A stretch of 64,000 bases of DNA. Origin: Closterium sp. Naga37s-1. Lineage: Eukaryota; Streptophyta; Zygnematophyceae; Desmidiales; Closteriaceae. Below the pieces are notes generated by a model. The model worked only from the letters and a program-made list of their open reading frames with translations. It did not search any database and was not told where the DNA came from. This document shows positions 32,301-41,970 of this stretch, one piece after another (the first letter of the stretch is position 1; every line of letters begins with the position of its first letter). The position numbers and the translations under genes are program-made. Location: assembly GCA_947471745.1 (NCBI GenBank), contig CANJKZ010000927.1, forward strand, positions 1,124,501 to 1,188,500. Reading direction: 5' to 3'.

Positions 32301-35236
32301 GGCGGGGGGAGGGGCGCAGTGCGGTAGGGGAAGAGACGGTAGTAAGGTACCGACTCGTCAAACGTGACATCCTGGGAGGACAGAACACGGCGCGAGGTGG
32401 GGTGGTAAAACTGCCACCCAGGTGCGTCAGGGGGGAAGCCAAGGAAGAAGGGGACAGCACGGCGGGACAGCTTGTCCGTAGACAAGTCGCGGACAAACGC
32501 CCGAGATCCCCAGACCCGAAACGCAGACGCATCGCCAACCTTCCCGGTCCACCGCAAGGTGGGGGAGGTCTCTGGCAAGGAGACCCGGGGCTGAAGGTTG
32601 AGCTGATGCGCCGCGTACTGAACCGCAAACGGCCACAGAAAATGGGGAGCAGCCGCATGGATCATGGACGTACGAGCGACGTCCATGACCATGCCAATGC
32701 GGCGCTCAGCAATCCCATTTTGCTGTGGAGAGGCCGGAAGCGTGAAGGTCTGGCGGATGCCCTGTGCACGACAGAAGGCTCCCAGACGGGTAGAGGAAAA
32801 CTCCCCGCCTCTGTCAGAGTGCAGACGTAGAACAGGAAAGTCCGAGCCGAAACTCTCTCTGAGCTGGAGACGAGCTGCGCGGATCCAGGCGATCAACACC
32901 TCAGCGACGTCACCCTTGCTGCGCAAGGGGAACACTGTGGTGTAACGTGAGTAGTCGTCAACCACCAACAGGAAGTAACGCTCGTGACCCTGGCCACGGA
33001 CGCGGGCGGGGCCCCACACGTCCATGTGAAGAGTCTGCAGCGGAGCCTCTGTCGGAGGAAACTCGGAGGAGTGAGGGGCGGCGCGCTGCCGCCCCTCGAC
33101 GCAGGGGACGCAGGTAGGGGCAGGCCCCGGAGGAAGGGGAGGTAGGGACCGGGGGAGACCAGAGACAAGGACACGTGAGGCCATGCCTCGGAGACGAGGC
33201 AGGGAGGGGTGACCAAGGCGGTGGTGCCAAAGGAGGGTCTGGTGGGACAGGAGACGACACGAGCAGGGCGCAGACTCAGGACCAGACCTGGACGCTGCAG
33301 CAAACACCTGACTCGACGCAGCTACCTGACCAGACTCAGCAACCGGAGGAGACTCAGTAGTCAGTGTGTACAGGCTCGACTTTGGCCTAAGGGTAAACGT
33401 GGCCAAGTGTCGGCCCGTGCGAGCACACGTGCAGTGGGTCACCCGCTGACTCGCAGGGGTGAACTGGTCAACCCCCCTATCCTGTAGGTCAGCTCCACTC
33501 ACCAAGTTCGTAGAGAACGAGGGGAGGTAGAGACCGGACAGGGTGCCAGAGGGGGCTGCCGGGCACGGTAGGACAGTGGAGAAGCTAGCAAGGACAGGAA
33601 CCCCCGAGGGGTCCGCCAGGGAGACCGCAACCGGCCGACTAAGCGGCGTAAGCGTGGTGCGGTCTCGAAAGAAGGAGCGGGAAGCACCCGAGTCAAGTGT
33701 GAAGGTGTGTAAGGCCTGAGCCGACGTGGTACCTGAGAGAGCAGACTCACCAGTACCTGGGGCAGCAGACGCACTAGCACCTAGAGCAGCAGCCTCACCA
33801 GCACCTAGAGCAGCAGCCTCAATGCCCGGGTCAGGCGGAACACACAAGTAACAGTCACCCTCAACACTATCAGACACAGCATACATGGCAGCAAGAATAG
33901 CATCATAATCAAGATCAAAGATAGCAACCCCCGCCCTAGACAGGTCTCCCCAGCGAGGGATCTCAGTGGCGTCAGGGAACTGGTGACGCCAGGCGTCCGT
34001 CAGGCGGCCGAAGCAGCGCTGGGTGGAGTGTGGGCCCCCGCACTGCGCACCAGCACGGTCGCCGGTACGGAGGACGTAGGTGCAGGGACCAGTACCCCCA
34101 CCTCGCTGACGCGCAGCGTACCACTCACGAAGCTGCTGGGGGGACAGGGTCTCACGAGTGCGCTGCTGCTGCTGGCGCGGACCACCACCGGGGCCACTCC
34201 TCTGCGCAGAGCCGCGACCAGCTCCACCGCTGCCTCCGCCGCCTCCGCCACCTCCGCCGCCTCCGCCACCTCCGCTCCCTCCGCCACCTTCGCCACCTCC
34301 GCTCCCTCCGCCACCGCCGCCGCCTCCTCCGCCTCCACTGCTGCCACCGACACCTCCACCCCCGCCACCACTCCCACCACCACCCCCACCCCCTCCACTG
34401 TCTCCACCACCACCTCCACCGCCCCCGCCAGCCCCTCCAGTGCCCTTGCCCCCCTTGCCCTTGCCGGTGCGGCGTCTCCCGCTAGGGGCAGACGCAGCGC
34501 CGACCGACTCGAAACCAACGAGGTCGGCCGCAGCAGCAGAAGCAACAGAGGGCAAGAGGGGGGAGGGGGAACACCCCTCAAAGTCGGGGGTGCGAGGGTC
34601 ACCACAAGAGGCTCCTACAACGACTATGCTCTTCTCTGCTGCTAGGAGGCGCTCCTCGAGGAGGTCAACGGTGAGTGTGGTGGGGCAAACTGAGAGGAAG
34701 TGGTCCCTGACTAAGCGAAGGGAGTCAGGGAGCCGGGTGACTATGTAGTAGAGGGTGATGTACATGGGGGGGGGGTTCTTGGCACAGAACTCAGCAGGAA
34801 GCGCAGCGCGGTAGCGAGTGTCGCTAGTGCGAAGGTGCGTAATGAGGTCAACGACTGTGGGAAAGGCAGCAAGGTCAGGGAACAGGTACGGCAGCATGAG
34901 GCGGCTAAGCGCAGCAGTGGCAGGGGAAGAGTAGCGCGCAACTACAGCGTCGTACAAGGTCTGAGCACTCTTGTACTGGCTAAAGTGCGCACGCTCAGTG
35001 GTCGGTAAGTGGCGACGAACAGCAAGACGGGCAGCAGCATCGCGTGTGGCCCACTGTGAGCGAACAGTGCTGTCAGCAGTAGCAGGCGGGGCAGGAGAGG
35101 CACCAGAGGTGAGATCGAACAGGGAGAGTCCGTCTGCCCTATCGCACTGTAGGAACAGCTGGAGGTCATCGACCCAGACCTCAAAGTCAACAGCACGACC
35201 CTCAGCATCAAAGGTAAGGACACTGGGGGTAGCCAT
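29345..35236 (-). CDS. copia-4 gag-pol polyprotein, intact
   Basis: The 1963-codon frame starts at the ATG at 35236 (MATPSVLTFD). The order is gag, a Gly-rich linker, QQLREWY (near 34140), the CX13CX3HX4C knuckle, protease DSGASRSFFRD (near 33690), integrase HHCC and DDE (HSDRGGEF, QQNGIAERRIG), a Gly/Ala linker with QELREWF (near 31925), RT with YVDDLVF (near 30320) and RNase H (HADAS, EAEIYAG, YVDNKAM). The protein is close to that of copia-3 over gag, protease, integrase and RT, while the linkers differ freely. One oddity is HADASC where the sister copies read HADASW in RNase H. Otherwise all catalytic residues I can check are present. Confidence 0.95.
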   Translation of the reverse strand: MATPSVLTFDAEGRAVDFEVWVDDLQLFLQCDRADGLSLFDLTSGASPAPPATADSTVRSQWATRDAAARLAVRRHLPTTERAHFSQYKSAQTLYDAVVARYSSPATAALSRLMLPYLFPDLAAFPTVVDLITHLRTSDTRYRAALPAEFCAKNPPPMYITLYYIVTRLPDSLRLVRDHFLSVCPTTLTVDLLEERLLAAEKSIVVVGASCGDPRTPDFEGCSPSPLLPSVASAAAADLVGFESVGAASAPSGRRRTGKGKGGKGTGGAGGGGGGGGGDSGGGGGGGGSGGGGGGVGGSSGGGGGGGGGGGSGGGEGGGGSGGGGGGGGGGGGGGSGGAGRGSAQRSGPGGGPRQQQQRTRETLSPQQLREWYAARQRGGGTGPCTYVLRTGDRAGAQCGGPHSTQRCFGRLTDAWRHQFPDATEIPRWGDLSRAGVAIFDLDYDAILAAMYAVSDSVEGDCYLCVPPDPGIEAAALGAGEAAALGASASAAPGTGESALSGTTSAQALHTFTLDSGASRSFFRDRTTLTPLSRPVAVSLADPSGVPVLASFSTVLPCPAAPSGTLSGLYLPSFSTNLVSGADLQDRGVDQFTPASQRVTHCTCARTGRHLATFTLRPKSSLYTLTTESPPVAESGQVAASSQVFAAASRSGPESAPCSCRLLSHQTLLWHHRLGHPSLPRLRGMASRVLVSGLPRSLPPLPPGPAPTCVPCVEGRQRAAPHSSEFPPTEAPLQTLHMDVWGPARVRGQGHERYFLLVVDDYSRYTTVFPLRSKGDVAEVLIAWIRAARLQLRESFGSDFPVLRLHSDRGGEFSSTRLGAFCRAQGIRQTFTLPASPQQNGIAERRIGMVMDVARTSMIHAAAPHFLWPFAVQYAAHQLNLQPRVSLPETSPTLRWTGKVGDASAFRVWGSRAFVRDLSTDKLSRRAVPFFLGFPPDAPGWQFYHPTSRRVLSSQDVTFDESVPYYRLFPYRTAPLPPPPLFLAPGPPPVDPLPLQGLAPSGVSQVDAVEPVEVAGDSGAARGAETAGTGSGGAEPGGVEPGGAESRGAGSGGAEPWGAESGGAEPGGAESGGAEPGGAEPGGAGSARVASRGASSRRELLSPQELREWFARRWSRAAGAGGTTVATGPGGARTGGTVAAGTGGAAGAAAGVGSAGAAGAGAAWGVGAGGSAGAGASVGAGVGAVGAGGAAGAGAAAGGTGAVPAGSGGAARPRPYYVPLLQQVLGLPPSTGPAPPLECPQPVQSRSQLQPASPLPAPSPYTSPTGGLAERREPASRPASPVRAARTSRRAPRPPAVPGTHQMALRPSTAPLRVPLPSPPESSLPVLADPESDSLRAASPTVTRLLATVVTDPSFESTAASALVAELVDFAARCRLDYAASLVAESESVCPPSVGGECALSTDVLEDRQEEFQCFAAALPHLVSTLIAPEGDPDAPDIPTPRSYAEAIEGPYSSQWQSAMDAEMASWKSTGTYVDEVPPPGANIVSGMWIFRVKRPPGSPPVFKARYVARGFSQRQGVDYFQTFSPTPKMTTLRVLLHIAAQRDYELHSLDFSTAFLQGSLHEEIWLRRPPGFTGSFPPGTQWSLRRPVYGLRQAPREWRDTLRTTLAALGFAPSTADPSLFLRTDTSLPPFYILVYVDDLVFATADTAGLAHVKSELQKRHTCTDLGELRSYLGLQITREEAQRTITLTQSHMVQQVLQRFDFTYSSPQATPLSTRHSLSALPSDESVEPSGPYPELVGCLMYLMTCTRPDLAYPLSILARYVAPGRHRPEHMAAAKRVLRYLCSTSGMGLVLGGRRPVVLTGHADASCADDQATQRSSQGYTFSLGSGSVSWRSTRSSSVLGSSCEAEIYAGAMAAQELRWLTYLLTDLGEPPRSPPVLYVDNKAMLALCREHRLEHRTKHIALRYFLARELQQRGQLRLAYVASQANTADIFTKALPPGDHQRFCTMLGLVPTWPHLLTS

Positions 35237-36925
35237 GACTGGAGTGGCCTAGCAGGGAGTGATCTCACCAGTCCGAGTAAGTAGGGCCGGGGCGCGCCAG
35301 TAGGTGCAGAAGCGGCTCGACTGCAGGGCGGCTCGGCGGCTCGGCGGCTCGGCTGCTAGGCGGCTCGGCGGCTCGGTGCTGGGCGGCTCGGCGACTCGGC
35401 GGCTGGGCGGCTCGGCGGCTAGGCGGCTCGGCTGCTCGGCTGCTGGGCGGCTCGGCTGCTCGGCTGCTGGGCGGCTCGGCTGCTCGGCGACTCGGCTGCT
35501 GGGCGGCGCGGCTGCTGGGCGGCTCGGCGGCTTGGTTGCTCGGCTGCTGGGCGGCGGGGCAGCTCGGCAGGGGAGAGGCTGGGGTAGGGCCGGGGTAGGG
35601 CCGGGGCAGTTCAGGAGCAGGGCCGGGGCAGGGCCGGGGCAGTTCAGGAGCAGGGCCGGGGCAGGGCCGGGGCAGTTCAGGAGCAGGGCCGGGGCAGGGC
35701 CAGGGCAGAGCCGGGCCAGGGCCGGGGCAGTTCAGGGGCAGGGCCGGGGCAGGGCCGGGGCAGGGCCGGGGCAGAGCCGGGGCAGGGCCTGGGCAGAGCC
35801 GGGCCAGGGCCGGGGCAGTTCAGGGGCAGGTCAGGAGCAGGGCCGGGGCAGTGCAGAAGCAGGGCTGGGGCAGTCCAGGAGCAGGGCCGGGGCAGGGCCG
35901 GGGCAGTTCAGGAGCAGGGCCGGGGCAGGGCCGGGGCAGTTCAGGAGCAGGGCCGGGGCAGGGCCGGGGCAGTTCAGGAGCAGGGCCGGGGCAGGGCCGG
36001 GGCAGTTCAGGAGCAGGGCCGGGGCAGGGCCAGGGCAGAGCCGGGCCAGGGCCGGGGCAGTTCGGGGCAGGGCCGGGGCAGGGCCGGGGCAGGGCCGGGG
36101 CAGAGCCGGGGCAGGGCCGGGGCAGGGCCTGGGCAGAGCCGGGCCAGGGCCGGGGCAGTTCAGGGGCAGGTCAGGAGCAGGGCCGGGGCAGTGCAGAAGC
36201 AGGGCCGGGGCAGTTCAGGAGCAGGGCCGGGGCAGCGTCGGGGAAGAGCTGCGTCAGGGCCGCAGCAGGGCCGGCTGGGCTTGAAGGGGCCTCTAACGGG
36301 GCCTGACTGGGCCGAACTGGGCCTATAACGGGGCCTGACGGGGCCTATAACGGGGCCGTACGGGGCCTATAACGGGGCCGTGCGGGGCCTATAACGGGGC
36401 CTGACGGGGCCTATATCGGGGCCGTACGGGGCCGTACGGGGCCATAACGGGGCCTGACGGGGCCTATACCGGGGCCTGACGGGCCTTACGGGGCCTCTAA
36501 CGGGGCCTTACGGGGCCTCTAACTGGGCCTGAAGGAGCCTGACGGGGCCTCTAACGGGGCCTGACGGGCCTTACGGGGTCTTAAACGGGGCCAAATGGGG
36601 CCTGACGGGGCCGTACGGGGCCTCTAACGAGGCCTGACGGGGCCGTACGGGGCCTCTAACGGGGCCTGTCAGGGCCTAACGGGGCCTTAAACGGGGCCGA
36701 ACGGGGCCTGACGGGGCCTTACGGGGCCTTACGGGGCATAACGGGGCCTTACGGGGCCTTAAACCGCGCCCTAAACGGGGCCTAAAGGGGCCTTACGGGG
36801 CCTAACGAGGCCTTAAGGGGCCTTACGGGGCGGGCGCAGGCTCTAAGGGCGGGCGCAGGGGCCGTGACGGGCCTCGAAGGGAAGGCGCGAAGCGCGCGGC
36901 AAGTAGGCAGGGGAGAAATTTCAGT
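35237..36925 (-). repeat. copia-4 leader minisatellites
   Basis: There are three tandem blocks: GGCGGCTCGGCGGCTCGG-like (about 35325-35565), a unit like GGGCCGGGGCAGTTCAGGAG (about 35580-36260) and one like CGGGGCCTGACGGGGCCTTA (about 36280-36830). The first block resembles one in the copia-3 leader. I take the open frames through them as by-products of the repeat. Confidence 0.9.
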
Positions 36926-36967
36926 GGTGGGCCCTTTAAAAAAAATCTCGAAACTAGCTCTATACCA
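36926..36967 (-). promoter_or_regulatory. copia-4 primer-binding site and GGGCCCACC box
   Basis: On the minus strand TGGTATAGAGC begins at 36967 beside the LTR, and GGGCCCACC spans 36934-36926. The PBS lacks the C of TGGTATCAGAGC. Confidence 0.8.
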
Positions 36968-37098
36968 TGTGAGAATGATAGACGAAAGAATGAATGAACT
37001 AGGAAAGAGGTGGGTACAATTAGGAAACCTAGAAATGTTGTACCCCATATAGTCTACCCCACTACAGCCTACACAGACTATAGCATATAAGTTTGACA
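36968..37098 (-). repeat. copia-4 5' LTR
   Basis: A 131-bp LTR with one base different from the copy at 29017-29147. The CCAAG duplication follows at 37099-37103. Confidence 0.95.
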
Positions 37099-37262
37099 CC
37101 AAGCACGTGCTGCATCTCAAAATGGGGAAGCCAACGTCATCAAGAGTTAGAATTAGCCACGGAAACAAAGACTCCCATGAAGTCTTAAACCGCTTATGCG
37201 CTTTATCGAAAGCGGCCTCGGGGTAACGGGCCATCTCTTCGACAGTTGGCAGGCCGTCTTCT

Positions 37263-37391
37263 TGTCAAACTTATATGCTATAGTCTTTCTAGGCTGTAGT
37301 GGGGTAGACAGTATGGGGTACAGCTTTCTAGGGTTTCATATTTGTACCCAACTCATTTCCTAGTTCATCATTCATTCCTCATTTCTTCACA
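37263..37391 (+). repeat. copia-5 5' LTR
   Basis: A 129-bp LTR beginning TGTCAAACTTATATGC and ending TTCTTCACA. It is clearly related to the copia-4 LTR. Confidence 0.92.
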
Positions 37392-37437
37392 TGGTATAGA
37401 GCAGGTTCCCTAGTGGGAACTGTTCCTAGGGCCCACC
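37392..37437 (+). promoter_or_regulatory. copia-5 primer-binding site and GGGCCCACC box
   Basis: TGGTATAGAGC begins at 37392 directly after the LTR and GGGCCCACC is at 37429-37437. A short inverted repeat (TTCCCTAGTGGGAA) lies between them. Confidence 0.8.
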
Positions 37438-38297
37438 ACTGAAAAGCAATTAATTTTTTTTTTCTGCCCGGAGAGCGAGTCGCTCCTGACTGAGGCGCGC
37501 CCTGTGTGCCGTCCTCCCCTTAGCGGCCCGTCGCGCCCTCTCACGGCCCCTCTCGCGGCCCCGTCGCCGCCCTCTAGCGGCCCCGTCGCCGCCCTCAGCG
37601 GCCCCGTCGCCGCCCTCAGCGGCCCCGTCGCCGCCCTTGCGGCCCCGCCGCCGCTCTTGCGGCCCCGTCGCCGCCCTCTCGCGGCCCCGTCGCCACCCCC
37701 TAGCGGCCCCGTCGCCGCCCTCAGCGGCCCCGTCACCGCCCTCAGCGGCCCCTTCGCCGCCCGCAGCGGCCCCGTCGCCGCCCTCAGCAGCCCCGTCGCT
37801 GCCCTTGTGGCCCCGTCGCTGCCCTTGCGGCCCCGTCGCCGCTCTCTCGCGGCCCCGTCGACGCCCTCTCGCGCCCCTCCTGCCGCCCTCCTGCGGCCGC
37901 CGCCGAGCCGCTGAACTGCCGAGCCGCCGCCGCCGTCGAGCCGCCGCCGTCGAGCCGCCGCCGCTGTCGAGCCGCCGCCGTCGAGCCGCCGCCGCTGTCG
38001 AGCCGCCGCCGCCGCCGAGCCGCCTTCGAGCCACCGCCGCCGCCGAGCCGCCTTCGAGCTGCCGCCGCCGCCGTCGAGCCGCCGCTGCCGCCGAGCCGCC
38101 GCCGCTGCCGCCGAGCCGCCGCCGCTGCCGCCGAGCCGCTGCTGCCGCTGTCGAGCCGCTGACGCCGCAGTTCCGGCCCTGTTCCTGCCGGCGCGCCCCG
38201 GCCCTACCCACCCGGACTGGTGAGAGCACTCCCGAGCAGTGCCTTTGCCACTGCGCTGCCCCTAGCCTACTGCTCTCACTGCTAGACTGCTGCTGTC
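37438..38297 (+). repeat. copia-5 leader minisatellites
   Basis: About 37505-37880 is built of a unit like GGCCCCGTCGCCGCCCTCAG, and about 37900-38160 of GAGCCGCCGCCGCTGTC-like units. No gene is supported. Confidence 0.88.
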
Positions 38298-40685
38298 ATG
38301 GCTACCCCAAGTGTCCTTACCTTTGATGCTCAGGGTCGGGCTGTTGACTTTGAGGTCTGGGTCGATGACCTGCAGCTTTTCCTACAGTGCGATAGGACAG
38401 ACGGACTCTCCCTGTTCGATCTCACCTCTGGTGCCTCTCCTGCCCCTCCTGCCGATGCTGACAGCACTGTTCGCTCACAGTGGGCCACACGCGATGCTGC
38501 TGCCCGTCTTGCTGTGCGTCGCCACTTACCGACCGCTGAGCGTGCGCATTTTAGTCAGTACAAGAGTGCTAAGACCTTGTACGACGCTGTAGTTGCACGC
38601 TACTCTTCCCCTGCCACTGCTGCCCTTAGCCGCCTCATGCTGCCGTACCTGTTCCTTGACCTCGCCGCCTTTCCCATAGTCGCTGACCTCATTACGCACC
38701 TTCGCACTAGTGACACCCGCTACCGCGCTGCGCTTCCTGCTGAGTTCTGCGCCAAGAACCCCCCCCCCCATGTACATCACCCTCTACTACATAGTCACCT
38801 GACTCCCTGACTCCCTTCGCTCGGTCAGGGACCACTTCCTCTCTGTTTGCCCCACCACACTCACCGTTGACCTCCTCGAGGAGCGCCTCCTGGCAGTAGA
38901 GAAGAGTATCGTCGCTGTACGAGCCTCTCGTGGTGACCCTCGTACCCCCTTCTTTGAGGGGTGCTCCCCCTCCCCCCTCTTGCCCTCTGTTGCCTCTACT
39001 GCTGCGGCCGACCTCGTTGGCCTCGAGTCGGTCGGAGCTGCGTCTGCCCCTGGCGGGAGACGCCGCACCGGCAAGGGCAAGGGGGGCAAGGGTGCTGGAG
39101 GAGCTGGCGGGGGCGGTGGAGGTGGCGGTGGAGGCGGTGGAGGGGGTGGGGGTGGTGGTGGGAGTGGTGGCGGGGGTGGAGTCGTCGGTGGCAGCAGTGG
39201 GGGCAGAGGAGGCGGCGGCGGTGGCGGTGGGAGCAGAGGTGGTGGAGGCGGCGGAGGTGGCGGCGGCAGCGGTGGAGCTGGTCGCGGCTCTGCGCAGAGG
39301 GGTGGCTTCGGTGGTGGTCAGCGCCAGCAGCAGCAGCGCATTCGTGATACCCCGTCCCCCCAGCAGCTTCGTGAGTGGTGCGCTGGGCGTCAGCGGGGTG
39401 GGGGTGCTGGTCCCTGTACCTACGTCCTTCGTACCGGTGACCGCGCTGGTGAGCAGTGCGGGGGCCCGCACTCCACCCAGCGCTGCTTCGGCCGCCTGAC
39501 AGACGCTTGGCGTCACCAGTTCCCTGACGCCACGGAGATCCCTCGCTGGGGCGATCTGTCTAGGGCGGGGGTTGCTATCTTTGATCTTGACTATGATGCT
39601 ATTCTTGCTGCCATGTATGCTGTGTCTACTAGTGATGAGGGTGACTGTTACCTGTGTGTTCCGCCCGACCCGGGCATTGGTGAGGCTGCTGCTCTAGGTG
39701 CTGGTGAGGCTGCTGCTCTAGGTGCTAGTGGGTCTGCTGCCCCAGGTGCTGGTGACTCTGCTCTCTCAGGTACCACGTCGGCTCAGGCCTCCCACACCTT
39801 CACCCTTGACTCGGGTGCTTCCCGCTCCTTCTTTCGAGACCGCACCACACTCACGCCGCTTAGTCGGCCAGTTGCGGTCTCCCTGGCAGACCCCTCTGGG
39901 GGTCCTGTCCTTGCCCACTTCTCCACTGTCTTACCGTGTCCGGCGGCCCCTTCTGGCACCCTGTCAGGTCTTTACCTCCCCTCGTTCTCTACGAACTTGG
40001 TGAGTGGTGCTGATCTACAGGATGGGGGGGTTGACCAGTTCACTCCTGCGAGTCAGCGAGTGACCCACTGCACGTGTGCTCGCACGGGCCGACACTTGGC
40101 CACGTTTATCCGTCGGCCGGGGTCGAGCCTGTACACACTGACTACTGGGTCTCCTCCGGTTGCTGCGTCTGGTCAGGTAGCTGCGTCGGGTCAGGTTTCT
40201 GCTGCGACGTCCAGGTCTGGTCCTTAGTCTGCCCCCTGCTCGTGTCGTCTCCTGTCTCACCAGACTCTCCTCTGGCACCACCGCCTTGGTCACCCCTCCG
40301 TGCCTCGTCTTCGAGGCATGGCCTCCCGTGTCCTTGTCTCTGGTCTCCCCCGGTCCCTTCCTCCTCTTCCTCCAGGGCCTGCCCCTACCTGCGTTCCCTG
40401 CGTCGAGGGGCGGCAGCGCGCCGCTCCTCACTCCTCCGAGATTCCTCCGACAGAGGCTCCGCTGCAGACGCTTCACATGGACGTGTGGGGCCCAGCCCGC
40501 GTCCTTGGACAGGGTCACGAGCGTTACTTCCTGCTGGTGGTTGACGACTACTCGCGTTACACCACGGTCTTCCCCTTGCGCAGCAAGGGTGAGGTCACTG
40601 GGGTGTTGATCGACTGGATCCGCGCTGCTCGTCTCCAGCTCAGAGAGAGTTTCGGCTCGGACTTTCCTGTTCTGCGTCTGCACTC
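38298..40685 (+). pseudogene. copia-5 gag-protease-integrase remnant
   Basis: Gag starts at 38298 (MATPSVLTFD) and is open to 38760. There an 11-base C run, one base longer than in copia-3 and copia-4, shifts the frame before MYITLYY. An arginine codon in VTRLPDSL has become TGA near 38803. The frame from 38980 carries the Gly-rich linker, QQLREWC, the CX13CX3HX4C knuckle and protease DSGASRSFFRD, and stops at a TAG near 40225. Integrase HHCC and the first D follow, up to the breakpoint at about 40685. Confidence 0.9.
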
Positions 40686-41101
40686 GTCGTCATCACTTCT
40701 TCCTCCTCGTCATCACTTCCCTCGTCCTCCACTCGTCGGATTGGACGTGCCGCCCGCTTCACAGAGGGCTTCGATTGTCGCCACCATTGCGTAGCACTGC
40801 CACCGCTTGACTCTTTGCGCTTCTTGTTCGCAGAGTCGCCAGCCGCATCGCCTATCTCCGTTTCAGGAGCCGTCACTTCTGGAGGTGAGGGTTCCGCCGT
40901 GGTAGTGCAAACTTCAGGTGAGCGCAGGCCAGGCCCTGAATCATCTGCGCGGGTTTTGTCCTGGGTTGAAGCAACTACGGGCTCCGGATCTGACAGCTTC
41001 TTAGCGGGGGTTCGTAGAAAGCTGAGGCCCGTTCGCGGGGGTGATTTTTGGAGTTCACGGCGTGCCTCGTCGTCACCATCGGTGGTTTTGTCAGCAGCCA
41101 T

Positions 41102-41739
41102 GGCGAGGGCCAGAGGGGTGGTTGCAGGAGCTGGTCCTACGCTAGCTGTTGGGAGAGCGTGGTGGTGGGGTGGTGTGCAAAGGAAACCCTAGACCAGACG
41201 AGATAGCGAGGAGGCAGAATTGAGAAATGAGACGAGGAGGACTGGGTTGGGTGCGTGGGAGAGACTGGTCGGTGGGTGGGGGCCTGCTGGGGAGGGAAGA
41301 AGAAGCTTCCATGCTGGACACACCTCCTGCACGAAGCAGGTGTATGTGGCGCTGCGCGGCATTGCCAGCTGGGAAGATTGCAGGTGAGCCAGGTACAATT
41401 GACGAGCCTGTGGCAGTGGCGACGCGAGCGGTCAAGGCGACGCGCATATCTGCTGACTCAAGCAAAACGCCGCTAATCACAGCCCAAATCTCGTCAGTAC
41501 CCCCCCACCCCCCCCCCGCCGCGTGAAATCGCATCAGGGTGGTACGCGACACTAGTCTTTGTCATCAGGGCGAGTACACCAGGCCTGTCTTAAAAATCAG
41601 TGTTAACAAAATGAACACTTTTTCGGCTAAGGGTGCCTCAGAAAACAAGTTTTGAAAACAAGGGTGATCACCTAAAGCCACCCTTATAGTAAGGGCCATA
41701 AGGGTGTTTTACCCTGATATCGAGAGGCCTGGTGGTGGG
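41102..41739. other. 5' flank of the hAT-like gene
   Basis: I find no ORF with recognisable motifs. This should hold the upstream region of the hAT-like gene, whose first ATG is at 41101. Two T/A-rich stretches and a run of C near 41500 are present. No convincing terminal inverted repeat was found. Confidence 0.4.
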
Positions 41740-41922
41740 AATGTTGAGTGAGCCGTTTGAAATAGAGAAACGTTGGTGGAGGGAAATGAGCTCCAACCCA
41801 CGGTTTTTGTAGTTGGAGAAGGGCGTTTAGCGCGCTTCGACGATGCCAATTGTGCACTACAAGCAGCTTCGCTTTCACAATACACAATTTTAAAAAACAC
41901 AATGTGTGTTTAAAAATTATAA
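41740..41922 (+). repeat. Tyrosine-recombinase element direct repeat, 3' copy
   Basis: A 183-bp match to 51464-51646 in the same orientation. It contains a near-palindrome around AAAACACAATGTGTGTTT. Confidence 0.88.
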
Positions 41923-41970
41923 TATTGAGAAAGCTTGCTTTCTTATTTTTATCAATTGGCATCGTTCTCA

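Larger units (their letters stand above)
29017..37098 (-). mobile_element. copia-4: complete, apparently recent Ty1/copia retrotransposon
   Basis: Two 131-bp LTRs (29017-29147 and 36968-37098) differ at a single base and are flanked by a perfect CCAAG duplication (29012-29016 and 37099-37103). The element sits in exon 1 of the hAT-like gene, on the same strand. It has an intact 1963-codon ORF and a very long (1.73 kb) leader. Confidence 0.97.
37263..40695 (+). mobile_element. copia-5: Ty1/copia element with the 3' half deleted
   Basis: The 5' LTR (37263-37391), primer-binding site, leader and gag through mid-integrase are present. Copia homology stops at about 40685 within the integrase codons LRLHS. 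Ten unexplained bases follow, and then CTTCT (40696-40700), which equals the five bases before the LTR (37258-37262). The original target duplication therefore seems to survive although RT, RNase H and the 3' LTR are gone. It interrupts exon 1 of the hAT-like gene. Confidence 0.88.
26646..41101 (-). pseudogene. hAT-superfamily transposase-like gene split by two copia insertions
   Basis: Coding pieces on the minus strand are 41101-40696, 37257-37099 and 29011-28672 (exon 1, split by copia-5 and copia-4), then 28580-28191, 28091-27724, 27591-27144 and 27019-26646. Introns have GT-AG ends. Removing both insertions gives a first exon of 905 nt that is open and ends in the phase the next exon needs. 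The roughly 828-codon product has an acidic N-terminus with basic patches, a C-x2-C...H-x4-H type zinc finger (CSTC, then HQRSTAH), an RNase H-like core (SIQLDESTDKARGKHM, then SIDGARVMTGTSNGV) and the hAT C-terminal signature LSTVECERGFSRQNR. Exon 3 needs a one-base frame change near 28060. It could be a mobile hAT copy or a host gene derived from one. Either way both insertions now disrupt it. Confidence 0.85.

Noticed and set aside
35304-36284. 326-codon Gly/Ala/Arg repeat frame
   Set aside because: This is the copia-4 leader minisatellite read on the strand opposite to the element.
41102-41739. Terminal inverted repeat of the hAT-like gene
   Set aside because: No CAGGG-type end with a match near 26500-26645 was found by eye, so mobility of that gene is left open.
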